Positions 1-10,664 of a stretch of DNA of 60,000 bases are shown in pieces. The position numbers and the translations under genes were made by a program. The notes beneath the pieces were generated by a model, which saw only the letters and a list, made by a program, of their open reading frames with translations, did no database searches and was not told where the DNA came from. Numbering within the stretch: the stretch's first letter is position 1; each line of letters begins with the position of its first letter. The stretch is taken from positions 81,341,525-81,401,524 of the forward strand of contig CM043958.1 of the NCBI GenBank assembly GCA_014529385.2, read 5' to 3'. This stretch comes from Adiantum capillus-veneris. Taxonomy: Eukaryota > Streptophyta > Polypodiopsida > Polypodiales > Pteridaceae.

Positions 1-56
1 TGTATCTCCATAAACTCAATCACCTATACTTTCGTCTTGAAGGCCATGCTTACAAT

Positions 57-662
57 TTGGGTATGTGGCTCTCACAATTTTTCGAGGAGCTTCTTGTGCG
101 GAGTATGGACTCTTGGAATGCACTGATTGCAAGATTTTTCCCCGTGTCATGGCCAGAAAGCTCTTGTCTGTTTTCAGCAGATGTGGCCTCTTGGAATGCA
201 CTGATTGCGAAAGGTGCGCAACAAGAGCAGTACTGTCTTGGTCCATATATATGTGAAGCGAGGGCTCAAGGGCCTCTCTGCAAATGGAATCACCTATGCA
301 TGCATCTTGAAGGATGTGGCTCTATGCAAGATACTGATATGGGCACAAGAATTCACAACAACTATATATTGTTAGTCAAAGGCTCTTGAAAAGAGGTGTC
401 GTGCTTGGCATTGCCTTGGTCGATATGTATGCGAAGCGAGGCCCTCTCTCCTGATGCAATCATCTACGCATGCATCTTGAAGGCACGTGGCTCTATGCAA
501 GATGCTGATATTGCCACAAAAATTCACAATTATATTGTTAATCAGAGGCTACTGAAAAAAGATGTCGTGTTTGTCACTATCTTGGTCAATACGTATGCCA
601 AATGTGGTGCGCTTGAGAAAGCACAAAAAGTGCTTGATGAGCTTCATGTCTGCCAACATTGA
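57..662 (+). pseudogene. Decayed PPR (pentatricopeptide repeat) gene fragment
   Basis: PPR proteins are organelle-targeted RNA-binding proteins, built in plants from repeats of about 35 residues. The translated stretches here show PLS-type PPR wording: 'SWNALIA' twice (near 110-125 and 190-205), then 'ACILKARGSMQDADIATKIH' and 'VTILVNTYAKCGALEKAQKV' at about 465-640. The reading frame is lost and regained between 57-389 and 396-662, and the repeats are degenerate and partly duplicated (the 'GSMQDADI' block occurs near 310 and 490). No start, signal peptide or C-terminal E/DYW domain is visible. A family member would normally be far longer (400-900 residues). It may continue to the left of the window. 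I read it as a pseudogene, or as a fragment carried by repeats. Confidence is good for the family and moderate for it being dead. Confidence 0.75.
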
Positions 663-817
663 TTGCGGGATGTGCGCAAGAAGAGTGGTTCTAGAGGCTG
701 TTGAGAAAAGATGTCATGCTTACGATCAGTAACCAATTTTTGTGGAGGTACACCACTGAACCACGACGATTGGTATCCCAAACACTCTCAGGTAAAAAAA
801 TCTAACACTCTTTCATG

Positions 818-820
<3 letters not shown>

Positions 821-888
<68 letters not shown>
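821..888. repeat. (TC)n microsatellite
   Basis: An uninterrupted TC dinucleotide run of 68 bp. The left flank has no LINE A 3' UTR motif. To the right, unrecognised sequence leads into LINE B. Confidence 0.97.
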
Positions 889-893
<5 letters not shown>

Positions 894-945
894 CCAATAT
901 TTTGTTCGATCTCAATTCGATCTAACATAGCGAACGAAGCACTCT

Positions 946-2347
946 AGTTACAGTTCTCAGGCCTGGCAGAGGAGCTTCAGAGCATCCAGCTACAGGGCAT
1001 GAGAGGGGTGCAAAGCATGTGTCAGGACATCAGAGAGGCAGTACGAGCTGCGTTGCTCACACCTCTTGAGTCAACAGCGCCCAGATGGATGGGGGCCTTC
1101 ATGCGACTGGAGGTTCTCATCGCAGTTCGGGCTAGCTCAGAGACTGTATTCTCCCTGTTCTTCGAGCTACAGGGTGAGGGTCGTTTGCATCGAGCTTCTG
1201 TAGAGGCCCCACAGGTAGCAGAGTGCTGTTTTCAAGAGGATCCGAGTTGTGGGCATCCTGACCCAGCAGCTCTTGAGACTGGCCACTGGAGGCTATGGGC
1301 CTAGGAGAGCTGTCCCCTGGCTTGTGTGCAGTGAGATCCTGGAGAGTGGTTTTGTAGGGACCCCTTCTCCTCGGACCTCAACCGACCACCAAAGTATTCC
1401 TTTCTTTCAGTACACTTCTCGTCTGGGACGTCACATACTGGCAGTGCAGAGAGAGGCTCATCTTGCTGCAGCACCTCATTGGCAGGAGGAGGGTCTCACA
1501 GCTGAGTTCTTGTTAGCTTTTTGGGCGAGGTTGTGGGACTCCAGACAGCCACGGCGAGTCACCTTGTTCCAGTGGCTGGTTGCACATCGAGCTACCGCAG
1601 TTGGGAGCTGGCTTGTACATAGTGGTCTTTCGGCAGCATGCGCAACTTGTGACCATCCTGTGGACAATCAGCGTCATTGTCTTTGGGACTGTCCTTTGGC
1701 ACAGCAAGTTTGGCTTCGTGTCCTTCAGCTGATGCCAGCTCTTTCCTCAGCACGGCAGTACACCTGGGGGGCAGCTGCTTGGTCCACTCTTACTGGCCTG
1801 GCACTTCAGTTTGAGCTGTTCTCCACCAGCAAGATGATAGTGATGCAGGGGGGTCGACCTACACTCCAGCGTGCTACGGAGCTTACTCCACAAGAGTGGA
1901 GCAGAGAGAGAGAGAGAGAGAGAGGAGTGTTGGGAGCTCATCTGCGCCCTGACACTCTGGTTCATCTAGCGGGCCCGCTACCCGGCATACTTGAGGCTCC
2001 CCCTGTACCACCAGCAAAGACAGTTCGAGATCTTTGGCTAGAGTTGATCCATACTCTCAGAGGACAGTTCGACAGACTCCATGGCAGCTCCCACCGCATG
2101 CGGGAGCGTAGAGAGGCCTTCCCTTGAGCCTGGCGCCCTGGGCCTTTCTTCACCATGGTCCAGGGTGTGCTCAGATGGCATTACCGTCCACCTGTGTGGC
2201 TTTTCCCTCCTCCCATCTCCTGATTTAGCCTCATTGTACATATGCTGTTTTTTCATTGGGAGAGTAGACCTCTCTAGTAGAGGTGGTTGTAGCCCTATGG
2301 GCACTTTCATTAACTAATCGAAGGATCTTTTTCTCGGAAAAAAAAAA
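946..2347 (+). pseudogene. LINE B copy 1: 3' part of ORF2 with zinc-binding RT C-terminus and A-rich tail
   Basis: This is the 3' portion of a non-LTR retrotransposon ORF2. The stretch 1249-2127 contains 'RVTLFQWLVAHRA', then a Cys/His cluster 'CATCDHPVDNQRHCLWDC' followed by 'PLAQQVWLRV' (about 1630-1720). This arrangement is typical of the zf-RVT domain found after the reverse transcriptase of plant LINEs. The RT palm itself is not present, so the copy is 5' truncated. A short (GA)n run interrupts the coding region near 1905-1922. After the ORF comes a 3' UTR of about 220 bp ending at a run of A (2337-2347), which I take as the tail. A second, inverted copy at 9455-10335 shares coding and 3' UTR sequence, which supports the boundaries. 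Upstream limit is approximate. Confidence 0.75.
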
Positions 2348-3423
2348 CCTGTATGGAGAAGGATAGGGTCCTGGAATTAGAAAATGGCTCACATGGCTTG
2401 AAATATGAGAAAGAGCCACATATATGCAATCTGAACAAAAGCTTGAAGCTAGAGAGTGAGTCTTTGAGGTTCAAAAAGCATTTCCTGCCATATTACATAT
2501 ATGTTGATTATGTTGTTAAAGCATATCACATCCAGGGTTGTAAAAGTAGCTTGTCATCCATGGTTGCTTTGCTTAGGCATTTTGCTACACATCAAGACAC
2601 TTGAGAGACTGAGAGAGACAGATTAGAGAGTAAGGAGGGAAAATTGAGAGTGATGCAGCATTGACCCGAAACAGACCGGCCCCTTCACAGGAATGTGCTT
2701 ATGCCACCAGAAGTACAAGTATATAGGCTGAAAGATTCAGCATGGAATCACCAACAAACAAGATCAAACAAGTACTTGGCTACCCCTCGCTTGCACGTGT
2801 AGTCTCACCCACACACACGTACAAGTGTTGGGAGTGACCTCGCCCGTCTATGTGTGCTTCCCCAAAGGCCTACCAATGGGCACACAACCGGTCATCTTCT
2901 CCGGTACTTTGAGTGCGTGCGAGTGGAGTCCTTTGATGCTCAGAATTCAGTAATTAGTCTTCAATCACTCGCCTTCTTGCAATCCATTCTACAACACTTC
3001 AATGTTGTATGTGTGCGTAGAGCTTATAGATCCTTCAATTCTTCACGGGAGTATGAGAGAGCGCATAGGCGTGCACTGGACTTGCTAGTCATCCAGGGAT
3101 TTCTGTTCGGAGTCTGGAAACGCTACGGTGAACTCTTCTACTGTGAATCTCTGAGCCAGGTAGCGCATGTGGGGCAGAGCAAGCAGCATGTGCTGAGCGA
3201 AGCAGGCAGTACACGCTGGACAGTGCGAGTGGTGTACGTCGCAGGTGGGTCTATTTGCAGCAGACCTGGGACAGTTTGCGCAACAGGTCGCGACAAGGTG
3301 GAAAAGCAGCACATGAGGCCACAAAGCAACGGGCATCTGTGAGGTTGGGTTGCAACACCAACCTCGTGAGCGCTAACGGCAGTTCTGGCTCACGACAACA
3401 GCAAGGGGAAGGCACGACTCTCT
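2348..3423. other. Unassigned stretch between LINE B and LINE A1
   Basis: No gene recognised. A 162-codon open frame (2854-3342, plus) resembles nothing I know and lacks coding-like features. Opposite frames over 3085-3336 are equally open. A short (CA)n run lies near 2810. Probably old repeat or LTR debris. Confidence 0.4.
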
Positions 3424-3435
3424 CTTTCTTTCTTT

Positions 3436-3496
<61 letters not shown>
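3424..3496. repeat. (TTTC)n then (CT)n tract, left border of LINE A1
   Basis: TTTC units to 3440, then pure CT to 3496. LINE A1 coding sequence starts at the next base. The DNA to the left is not LINE sequence, so this looks like a pre-existing microsatellite that was hit. Confidence 0.9.
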
Positions 3497-3498
<2 letters not shown>

Positions 3499-4191
3499 GT
3501 GTCACCTATGTAACTTAGAGCCAGAGACAGAGCTGCACTACACATGTCACTGCCCGGCATACTATGAGATACGTGGCCGCTTCCATTGCCTGTTCAGAGA
3601 AGGGTTCGGACCTTTTTCTAGAGTCATGAGATACAAGGATCAGAAGTGTCTCGGATTGTTCCTGCTAGAGCTGCGCAAACTTAGGGAGAGCTTGCTGAGG
3701 ACATCAGGGGAAAGACAGTCTCAGAGACGAATCACAGAGTTCTTTACACCAGACAGAGGAGAGCCAACGGAGCAGTCATTACAGCAGATCTCAGAGCCTA
3801 CTCATACTAGAGGTACACTGCTTGACAGAGCCACTGAACTTGGCAGATCCAGACGTTCACGACCTCGGGGGCTCTCCCACTACCGACGAAGGTTGCAATA
3901 GAAGATACAGATCACTCTAGCTCGACATGCAAGACGCCCAACCAGAGTTCTGACCATGGAGGAGGTCGATGAGATCCGACAGCGACCGATGAGAGATTTC
4001 ACCTGAAACCCCCCCCCCCCCCCCCCCCCCTTCCTTATTTCCTTTCTCCTTAGTGTTTAGTGTTAGTTCTTTGGAACTTGGTAACTTTGTAATTTCCGTA
4101 CTCAGACATGGTATCAGATTCACCAATTGTAACTTTTTGGTCTCATAGGTCATTTTGGCCTTTTGAAGACGTTAATATAACATTTCATTTC

Positions 4192-4194
<3 letters not shown>
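3497..4194 (+). mobile_element. LINE A copy A1: ORF2 C-terminus plus 3' UTR
   Basis: A 5'-truncated copy of the main LINE family. The open frame 3497-3898 encodes the ORF2 C-terminus: a Cys/His segment 'CHLCNLEPETELHYTCHCP' followed by 'YYEIRGRFHCLFREGFGP', then a basic tail. The same block recurs in A3 to A6 and A8. It is probably a nucleic-acid-binding zinc finger at the end of the RT protein; this is inference from position and Cys spacing. The 3' UTR holds a 22-base C run (4009-4030), then the family 3' end with hairpin AGGTC-ATTTT-GGCCT at 4147-4161 and the motif AGACGTTAATATAACATTTC. It runs straight into (TC)n. Both borders are therefore CT tracts. Confidence 0.85.
4009..4030. repeat. 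Poly(C) run in LINE A1 3' region
   Basis: 22 consecutive C, placed just after the ORF2 end. A similar run follows the same LINE segment at 28311-28334, so the C-rich position is shared by copies; its length may be assembly-sensitive. Confidence 0.9.

Positions 4195-4247
<53 letters not shown>
4195..4247. repeat. (TC)n tail of LINE A1, and left border of LINE A2
   Basis: A pure TC run that directly follows the conserved LINE 3' end. The longest LINE copy (A2) begins right after it, so A1 and A2 are chained head to tail through this tract. Confidence 0.9.
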
Positions 4248-4251
<4 letters not shown>

Positions 4252-4395
4252 GAGGCGCCAGCCAGCCCATCGCGTGAGTTCACAGCGTCAGCCATCGCGT
4301 TTAGCCACTGCAGGTTGGGGCAGCAGAACCCCATCAGTACTCAGCAATGTTACTAAACACGAGCAGAACTGAGGGCTTGCGCAACAGGGGCTGTT

Positions 4396-5345
4396 ATGAT
4401 TGAGGTCATGAGCGCTTCATCAGTTTGCAAGTCCCGTACGAAGGCAACCTTCATGCTTACAAACAAGCGGATAACACAAGTGGAAAGGGGGATGAAGGAA
4501 TGGAAAGCGGAGATGGAAAGATGGTCACGGAAGGAGAAGGCCAACCTTCTTCAAATGTTCCTCAACGAAGGCACACAATGGAAGAAGAAGAAAGAGGACC
4601 TGCACGTAGAGATACAAGCACTTAAGTCAAATTCACAAGCACTCAAAGAAGAGGTCTCAGCCCTCAAGCGAGAGCTTGCTGATAGAGCAAGCAATGGACT
4701 AGAGGAAGGTGAATTCCAGCCCTCAGTGATAGACGAAATCAAGGTCATCAAGGAATAGGTACGGATGATCAAAGAGGAAGAGAAACAGAATGGGACATAG
4801 ACGTCTTCGTGGGTGGATGTAATCACGAAGACACAGAAGAAGGAAGATGAGGCCGAGAAATGGATAGAAGTCGCTAAGAAAGGGAAATGGAAAGAAACCA
4901 CATCTATCCCCACTCCTACAATCATCAACATGACTTTAGCAGAAGAGCAACGAAGGAAGACTAGAGCTCTACACATACGAATAACCGGTCTAAAAGACCG
5001 AGATGATGTGGAAGGGGAAGTCAAAGAACTTCTCCACATGATGGGTAGTGAGGCTACTCATACAAAGGCATGGAGGGTGGGGAAGAAGACACAAGGAAAT
5101 GGGGAGACTTCAAAGGAAAGAGCTCTAATCATGCGCTTGCCATCCATGGAGGCAAAGAAGGACTTCTTGAAGAAGCATCCTACACTAAAGAAAACGGGCA
5201 TATTCCTTGGGGATGACCTCACACTCGCACAGCTTGCTCATATGAAATCGGGTTATGCCCAAGATAATGACAACTCGAGAGAAGGGGAAAGTGGCCTTCT
5301 ACAGGCATGGACTTGTGGTTATTCTGGAGAAGCGCCCCACATGAC
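4396..5345 (+). pseudogene. LINE A2 ORF1 (coiled coil plus RNA-binding-like domain)
   Basis: LINE ORF1 proteins bind the element's RNA and act as chaperones in the RNP. The first part (4396-4758) is a charged, heptad-like region rich in K, E and L ('ALKEEVSALKRELADRA'), consistent with a coiled coil. It ends at an in-frame TAG, and a second stop follows near 4798. The next open part (4813-5345) contains 'KTRALHIRITGLKDRDD', 'VKELLHMMGSEA', 'ERALIMRLPSMEAKKDFL' and 'GIFLGDDLTLAQLAHM'. This pattern of beta strands and a basic segment recalls the RRM-like/C-terminal domain of LINE ORF1 proteins. It is followed at once by the endonuclease start, as expected for ORF1-ORF2 order. The stops make it non-functional here. 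No CCHC knuckle is visible. Confidence 0.7.
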
Positions 5346-5362
5346 GGTGTGAGACCGTGGGA

Positions 5363-6490
5363 CCACACTCAGAGTGGCTACATGGAATTGTAATGGATCT
5401 TTGCGCCTTGATTAGGGGCCTTTGAGGATAGTTTCACAGGGAGAGACATCATTTTCTACTCTCAGACGCATCACGCCCCGAGGCAGTCCATGCCCCATGT
5501 GAGCGGATACAGATGAGAGACAACTTGCAGACAGGAGACTCGATCAGAGCACAGAGGACGAGGTTCAGGAGGAGTGGCAGTCTTATTCAGGGAGGAGCTA
5601 CAGTCTCTGATACATATAGCTCGGAGGGATGAGCATGCTAGGTACATGTGGGTGAGACTGAAGGCAGAGACAGGCAGATATCTCTACATCGCTATTTCTC
5701 CTAGTACGTCAGTATATGCATCACCTAGAGGACAATTTTCCTTCTCTATTTTGGATGATGATATATGGGAGTTTTCCAGAGATAGCGACATTATTATCTT
5801 GGGGGATTTCACTACTAGGATGTCCATCACCAGACAGTATTCTATGATACCTCAGAGGAGTTGATGCGAGAGCTTGATATTACAGAAATGGGCCTGTCTA
5901 CATTATCACAAGATGAGGAGACACTGAGTATGGCAGATACTTGATTGATATGGGGACTGCACATGGATTGGCCATTTTGAATGGCCTACAAAAATTCCCT
6001 GTCAGCAGGTGGTTTTACATGCTTTCCACATCGGCATGGCGCTAGTACAATGGATTATGTTAATGGCTCCGCCAAGACTCATTCCTTCCTTTCAGGATTT
6101 CATGGTGGGAACTAAGCCGGTTGGGGTAGCAGTCGATCATACTATCTTGCCTTTCACTCTATCGTTCCACTTCAACACAGCTCCATTGGGAGGGGCCTCC
6201 ACACATACTTCGTATACCTTCACGATGGAGACGGATCCCGTGTACACTGATGAGATATACAGGCAGCTATGCACTCAGGAGCCAGGACGACCACTAGATA
6301 AGCTCACGCAGATTCTGACAAAGACGCTCCATGATGCAGCATCAGAGGCATATCCCCAAAGCCAACCTACACGCAAACGTCTGGGAGCATGCCTCAGAAC
6401 AATTGGTATGATGAGGAGTGTAGAGAGACGAGGATCAGATTACAAAGAGAGGTGCTCATGGGTACTACTACACATAGACAGTCACTGATT
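5363..6490 (+). pseudogene. LINE A2 ORF2 N-terminal AP-like endonuclease, broken
   Basis: APE-type endonucleases nick the target DNA to prime reverse transcription. The domain opens with 'LRVATWNCNGSLRL' (from about 5370), matching the N-terminal 'WN(x)NG' motif of this fold. A later open piece (5574-5864) contains 'DIIILGDFTTR', equivalent to the catalytic GDFN block with T in place of N. A possible third block 'TMDYV' follows near 6048. Frame changes occur near 5400-5570 and after 5864, so the protein cannot be made intact. The piece 6009-6488 is linker between endonuclease and RT. The target preference suggested for this family (CT tracts) would be set by this domain. Confidence 0.65.
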
Positions 6491-6559
6491 GTCTTTCGCC
6501 GCCTAGAGCGACGAAAGAAGAGGGCTTACCTACCTTAATTAGAGCGTGATCTGTATCAG

Positions 6560-7888
6560 CTGTTTATGAGTCGAGACTCTAGTGAGGCATGGAGGCTTTT
6601 CAATGAGCACTCTCCACCGCCAGCCATCACTTCCACAGAGACATGGGGGGAATATGCTACATCTCTCTATACAGCATCAGGGCAGCCACCTTTGCCTGAC
6701 CCTCCAAAGGCATGCGCAAAAACATGTACTTTCTTTATTGCTAAGAGGTAAGGAAATCCATTGACAAGATGAAGACAGGAAGAGCACAGGATCATGATGG
6801 TCTGGTAGCAGAGCACTTTATCCATGCCAGAGATATGATTGCAGAGCCTCTTGCTATGATGTTTAATAGAGCCATGTATGAGGGTTTCCCTGAGACTTGG
6901 AGTATGTCCACTATTGTGCCTATCTTCAAGTCGGGAGATCCTATGCTTCCCGGGAATTACCGAACCATCATGGTTGGTCACACTCTGGCTAGGCTATATG
7001 CATCAATTCTTGAGCATGAGTTGACTGGATGGGCAGAGAGAGAGCGCATACGGGTAGCAGGACAGGCAGGGTTCAGGAGAGGTTTCTCCACAACCAGATT
7101 TTGACACTCAGAGCCATTATTGAGGAGGATAGACACCATGGCAGGAGGATATATTGTAGCTTTGTGATTTCCGCAAAGCCTTTGATACAGTGCCACGAGC
7201 CAGACTCATACGCAGATTGCAAGATGTGGGGGTGCCCACAGAGCTGATATGGGGGATCTTAGCTTTATACAGTGGTAGGACAGGCTCAGGGCATGTCCGA
7301 CATGATTCACTCCACCATTGGGGGGATCTTAGCTTTATACAGACAGTGGTAGGACAGGTACGCACTACTCAGGGCATGTCCGACATGATTCACTCCACCA
7401 TTGGGGTGAAGCAGGGTTGTCCCCCATCTCGGACTCTCTTTGGGATATATGTAGATGAGTTTTCAAATTATGTACATACAGAGGGTGAAAGAGGTGCTCA
7501 GCTTGCAGGGACATGGATTCCATTGCTATTATATGTTGATGATATTGTGTTGATCTCCGATTCTCCAGAAGGGATGCAACGACATTTGGATGCATTGCAT
7601 GTATTTGCACGGGACAGTGGATTGTCTGTGAACCTTGGTAAGACCAAGGTAATGGTGTTTAACACCACCACGCAGTGGGTGAGGAGGTCCGCCCCCACTT
7701 TTACATATGGCCGAGAGACTGTGGAGTATGCAGATACATACACTTATCTTGGGGCGGTTTTCAATGATCCAGTATTTTCCCTAAGGCGTGCAGCAGATAC
7801 GCAATTGACCAGAGCCTATGCAGCATTGGGGAGACTTGAGAGGATATGCCTCTGGTGCCTCTGGTGTTGTTATGCTGTGGGGGTTTTA
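6560..7888 (+). pseudogene. LINE A2 reverse transcriptase, broken
   Basis: RT copies element RNA at the nicked target. Recognisable blocks in order: 'SEAWRLFNEHSPPPAITS' (6582), 'KTGRAQDHDGLVAEHF' (6775), 'VPIFKSGDPMLPGNYRTI' (6918), 'AGQAGFRRGF' (7060), 'GVKQGCPPSRTLFGIYVDE' (7406) and the catalytic 'LLYVDDIVL' (about 7527-7555, YVDD form), then 'GLSVNLGKTKVMVFN'. Frames shift near 7090 and 7160. A tandem duplication (7251-7320 and 7321-7404) repeats part of the palm just before the QGCP motif. The thumb is cut off near 7850. Inactive copy. Confidence 0.8.
7251..7404 (+). repeat. Imperfect tandem duplication inside LINE A2 RT
   Basis: Unit 1 is 7251-7320 and unit 2 is 7321-7404. Both start GGGGGATCTTAGCTTTATAC and end in the same 'cactccaccattg' block. 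Unit 1 lacks about 14 bp present in unit 2. Other LINE A copies have a single unit. Confidence 0.85.
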
Positions 7889-8339
7889 CCAAAAATCTAA
7901 AGTTCCACATTTAGTAAAACTTGTTGAGTTGTTCAAGGTGAGTAGATCCATCACCACGTCATCACCCGACCGGGAAAAAGAAAAAAAAGGCCCTGGGTTG
8001 TTTGACCGTTCTAATTCCACGTTTGGTGTCCATTTTTGCAAATTCTAAACGGAAAGGTGGAAATAAGTTGCACTACGAAAGTCCTAAAAAATGACAAGTT
8101 AGTGCTCAAAATAGCATTTTTACATAACGAACTTAGCCTTCTGAAAAATAAAAGTCACTTAATCAACAGACGCATTCATGCAACCATTGGATGCTTCTAC
8201 ACATGAATACCTAATGCTCAAGCATTTCCAAAACAACACTCAGTGCAAGTCACCATGCATTTCTTACTGTGTGTGTTTAAGGTAGATTCCATCCATTCCC
8301 TACACTTGTATCCATCTATGTCTCTCTTCCAATAAGGTA
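7889..8339. other. Unassigned stretch
   Basis: AT-rich sequence with no recognised gene or repeat family. Confidence 0.4.
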
Positions 8340-9240
8340 AGAGGATAAAGTCCTTCATGCTTTTCAAGCATGTCAATGGCCATTCATACTTCCCCACTTA
8401 GAGATAGAAGTATGTCTAATCAATCATGGTCTTGTAGACGCATGAACACATGTCCAATCATGTATTGTTTGGATTGGAAAGACATATATAATCCATGTGG
8501 AAAGGGGCATCTTTCTTTTGCGCAAGCAAGACCTGTGAGAAATAAGGAGAACAGCCACGTCGAACCATGCCTTTCTCTAACAAGTCATTTACATGCTTCA
8601 TGATTTCTTCGCGCTAGGAGGCACTCACACGATAGGCAACTTGATTGGGAGTTGAGATACCTAGAATAAGATCTATTTATGATCTTCTAGTCTTTTAGAT
8701 GGAAGCTCATATGAAATAGACTCACTAAAACAATCACTGAATTGTTTTACAAGATTCATATGTTTAACATTTTCAGCACTTTCAGGTTCAATTTCTTTTG
8801 CAAACACCAAGTAACTGCACAAAAAACTTTTCATTGCTTTCTTGATTTGCACAAGACCAACAAGAGGATAGAGTTTCCTCCAACTCCTACATCAATCACA
8901 ACATTCTTTCCTTTGTAAGTAAGGTTACGCTTGTTTGCATCTTTGTCATAAACAAGAATTGCCTTGACCTTGTGTATCCAAGGCATGCCCAACATCACAT
9001 CACAACCTTGAGTGGGAATTATAAGAAATTCCATATGATCCAGATATCCACCAATCTGTATCCTCAATGGATCCGTCACAAGTGCCACTTGTGCTTGTTG
9101 TCCAAAGAGAGTATCTACAATTGTCAACATACCTTTGTCTTCATAAACTTCAACAATCTGCGGACTCTCTTGGTCACTAGAGACCATTATAGATTTAAGA
9201 TCATCCATTGTATCCACAAATAAAAGTTGTTCAAAAACAC
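8340..9240 (-). pseudogene. Ty3/gypsy remnant: protease end to RT start
   Basis: Read on the minus strand, the open part 9217-8831 carries 'FLIIPTQGCDVMLGMPW', matching the post-catalytic part of the gypsy aspartic protease; the intact element has 'FYIMPLDGCDVLLGIPW' at the same place. Continuing leftward through stops there is 'YLVFAKEIEPESAENVKHMN', then the 'LEDHKIDL' block and a degraded 'EKGMVRRGCSPYFS' segment, in the same order as the linker between protease and RT of the element at 29524-38224. It is a related chromovirus, long dead. The protease active-site part and everything beyond the first RT block are missing or unrecognisable. Confidence 0.7.
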
Positions 9241-9454
9241 CTGTAATATACTAACTATCCTCTAGCAACCCAATATTCTTAAAACCTGTTTGTACATTAT
9301 GTACATACTAAAGTGCGCTTCTCTTCAATTCTTCAAGTTATGTAAAGGATACTGATCCATTTCCTATCAACCCAAGAAAACCTGTGGGAAAATTTTCATG
9401 CATAGTTGGATCAGGCGAGAGCCTATTATCCTTTGTACCACTGCACTCTCGCTT

Positions 9455-10335
9455 TTTTTCTTTTTGGGCAAAAAAAGAGATCCTTCCATTAGGCTACAAA
9501 CCACCTGTACGAAAGAGGGCTACAACAAAAACATGGAGAGACTCTCCCAGTGAGAAAAAGTATGTACAATGAGGGCAGGCTAGATCACGAGATGGGAGGA
9601 GAAAAAAGCCACACTGGTGGCCGATAGTGCCATTTAGGCGCACCCTGAATCATGGTGAAGAAAGACCTCGGGCGCCATAGTCGCAAGAAAGCCTCTCGAC
9701 GCTCCTGCACGGTCGGAGCTGCCCTGAAGTCTCTCAAACTGACCCCTAAGTGTGTGTATTAGCTCAAGCAAAATCACCACTCCTAAGGGATGAGCTATGT
9801 GGCAAACTATAGGGTAGGTCAACCCTTTTGGATCACTATCATCCAGCTAGTGGAAGCCAACTCAAAGTGGAGTGCTGGGCCTGTGAGAGTGGACCAAGCT
9901 GCAGCACCCCAAGCATATTGTCGGGCTGTAGAGAGGCCTTGCATCAGCCAGAGAACACGAAGCCAAACCTGTTGTGCTATGGGGCAATCCCACAAACAAT
10001 GTCGCTGACTCTCCAGAGGATGGGCACTAGCTGCACATGCTGTCGAGAAGCCGCTATGTACCAACCAACTCCCTACTGTTGTAGCCCTGTGCGCTACAAG
10101 CCACTAAAACATAGTAACTCTCCTCGGTTACTTGCTATTCCACAACAGCTCCCAAAAACCTGACAAGAACTCAATTGTGAGACCCTCCTCCTGCCAGTGA
10201 ATTGTTGCAACTGGGTGAGCCTCTCTCTATGCTATATTTACGAGCAAGCCCTAACCGCAATGAGGACCTCCAAGCGCCATCCATCTAGGAGTTGGGGCCT
10301 CAAGAGGGGTGTGCCACTCGGCTAGTATAGCCTCC
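9455..10335 (-). pseudogene. LINE B copy 2 (inverted relative to copy 1)
   Basis: The reverse complement matches LINE B copy 1 over its coding and 3' UTR parts. The minus frame 10064-9819 reads 'MVHSGFSTACAASAHPLESQ' then 'RHCLWDCPIAQQVWLRVL', the zinc-binding block after the RT. One Cys of the cluster is replaced here (ACAASAH against ACATCDH in copy 1). The 3' UTR follows at lower coordinates, and an A-rich tail (seen as T run on plus, around 9455-9465) marks the 3' end. Its upstream part near 10240-10335 matches copy 1 near 1050-1130. Several stops and frameshifts make it a pseudogene. Confidence 0.75.
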
Positions 10336-10384
10336 GTAATATTGGTTAATCTATGACAGTAGTCTAGATAATAAACATACTCTC

Positions 10385-10654
10385 ATGAAGAAGTTTGTTG
10401 AGAGATGGTTCGATCCATATATTGTCAAGCATGTGCACATCGATGCCACTTACACCTTATGTGAGCTTGATAGGACAGAACTAAAGGTTCCTGTTGTTGC
10501 TGGAAAAAAGATCAAAATGCTCAAAAGAAGGTATGACAGTGAAACATTTGATGCCAATGAAGATGAAGACTCAGATTTGCCAGAAGGAGATGATTATGAG
10601 GAGGAAGTAGACAATGTTCAAGTATGGAACATACCGGAAAATGTGCACGTTTAG
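10385..10654 (+). pseudogene. Ty3/gypsy polyprotein C-terminal end
   Basis: The 89-codon frame reads 'FVERWFDPYIVKHVHIDATY', 'LCELDRTELKVPVVAGKKIK', 'MLKRRYD'. This is the conserved segment near the end of many plant gypsy polyproteins after the integrase, in which the element normally reads WFGPY...Y.L.ELDGT...AGKRIK. An acidic tail follows and the frame ends with TAG just before a purine-rich tract (AGAGAGGGTGGG, about 10653-10664), which would be the polypurine tract of the element. No integrase core is seen upstream, where LINE B copy 2 lies. Fits the 3' end of an element whose LTR starts at 10665. Confidence 0.7.
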
Positions 10655-10664
10655 AGAGGGTGGG

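Larger units (their letters stand above)
4248..7888 (+). mobile_element. LINE A copy A2: longest copy (ORF1, endonuclease, reverse transcriptase)
   Basis: The most complete family A element. In order: a GC-richer leader (4248-4395), ORF1 remains (4396-5345), an APE-type endonuclease region (about 5363-6490) and the reverse transcriptase (about 6560-7870). The sequence is broken by several frameshifts and stops. It ends without the family 3' UTR: after 'LGRLERIC' (about 7850) homology is patchy, and it is lost by 7888, so the C-terminal zinc finger and tail were deleted. The left edge lies exactly at the (TC)n tail of A1. Because its head is longest, 4248 may be near the true 5' end of the family, but I cannot verify this. 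Confidence 0.8.

Noticed and set aside
2854-3342. 162-codon open frame, plus strand
   Set aside because: No recognisable motif, opposite frames equally open, flanked by repeats; left as unassigned.
4009-4030. Poly(C) runs as LINE tails
   Set aside because: They lie upstream of the conserved 3' UTR end in A1, not at the 3' terminus; similar runs occur at several unrelated places (16943, 51551).
4108-4356. Open frames rich in Ser-Leu alternation over CT tracts (also at 24429, 38337, 40205, 46447, 49309, 56158, 58781)
   Set aside because: They are translations of (CT)n microsatellites joined to LINE 3' UTR sequence; no protein is supported.
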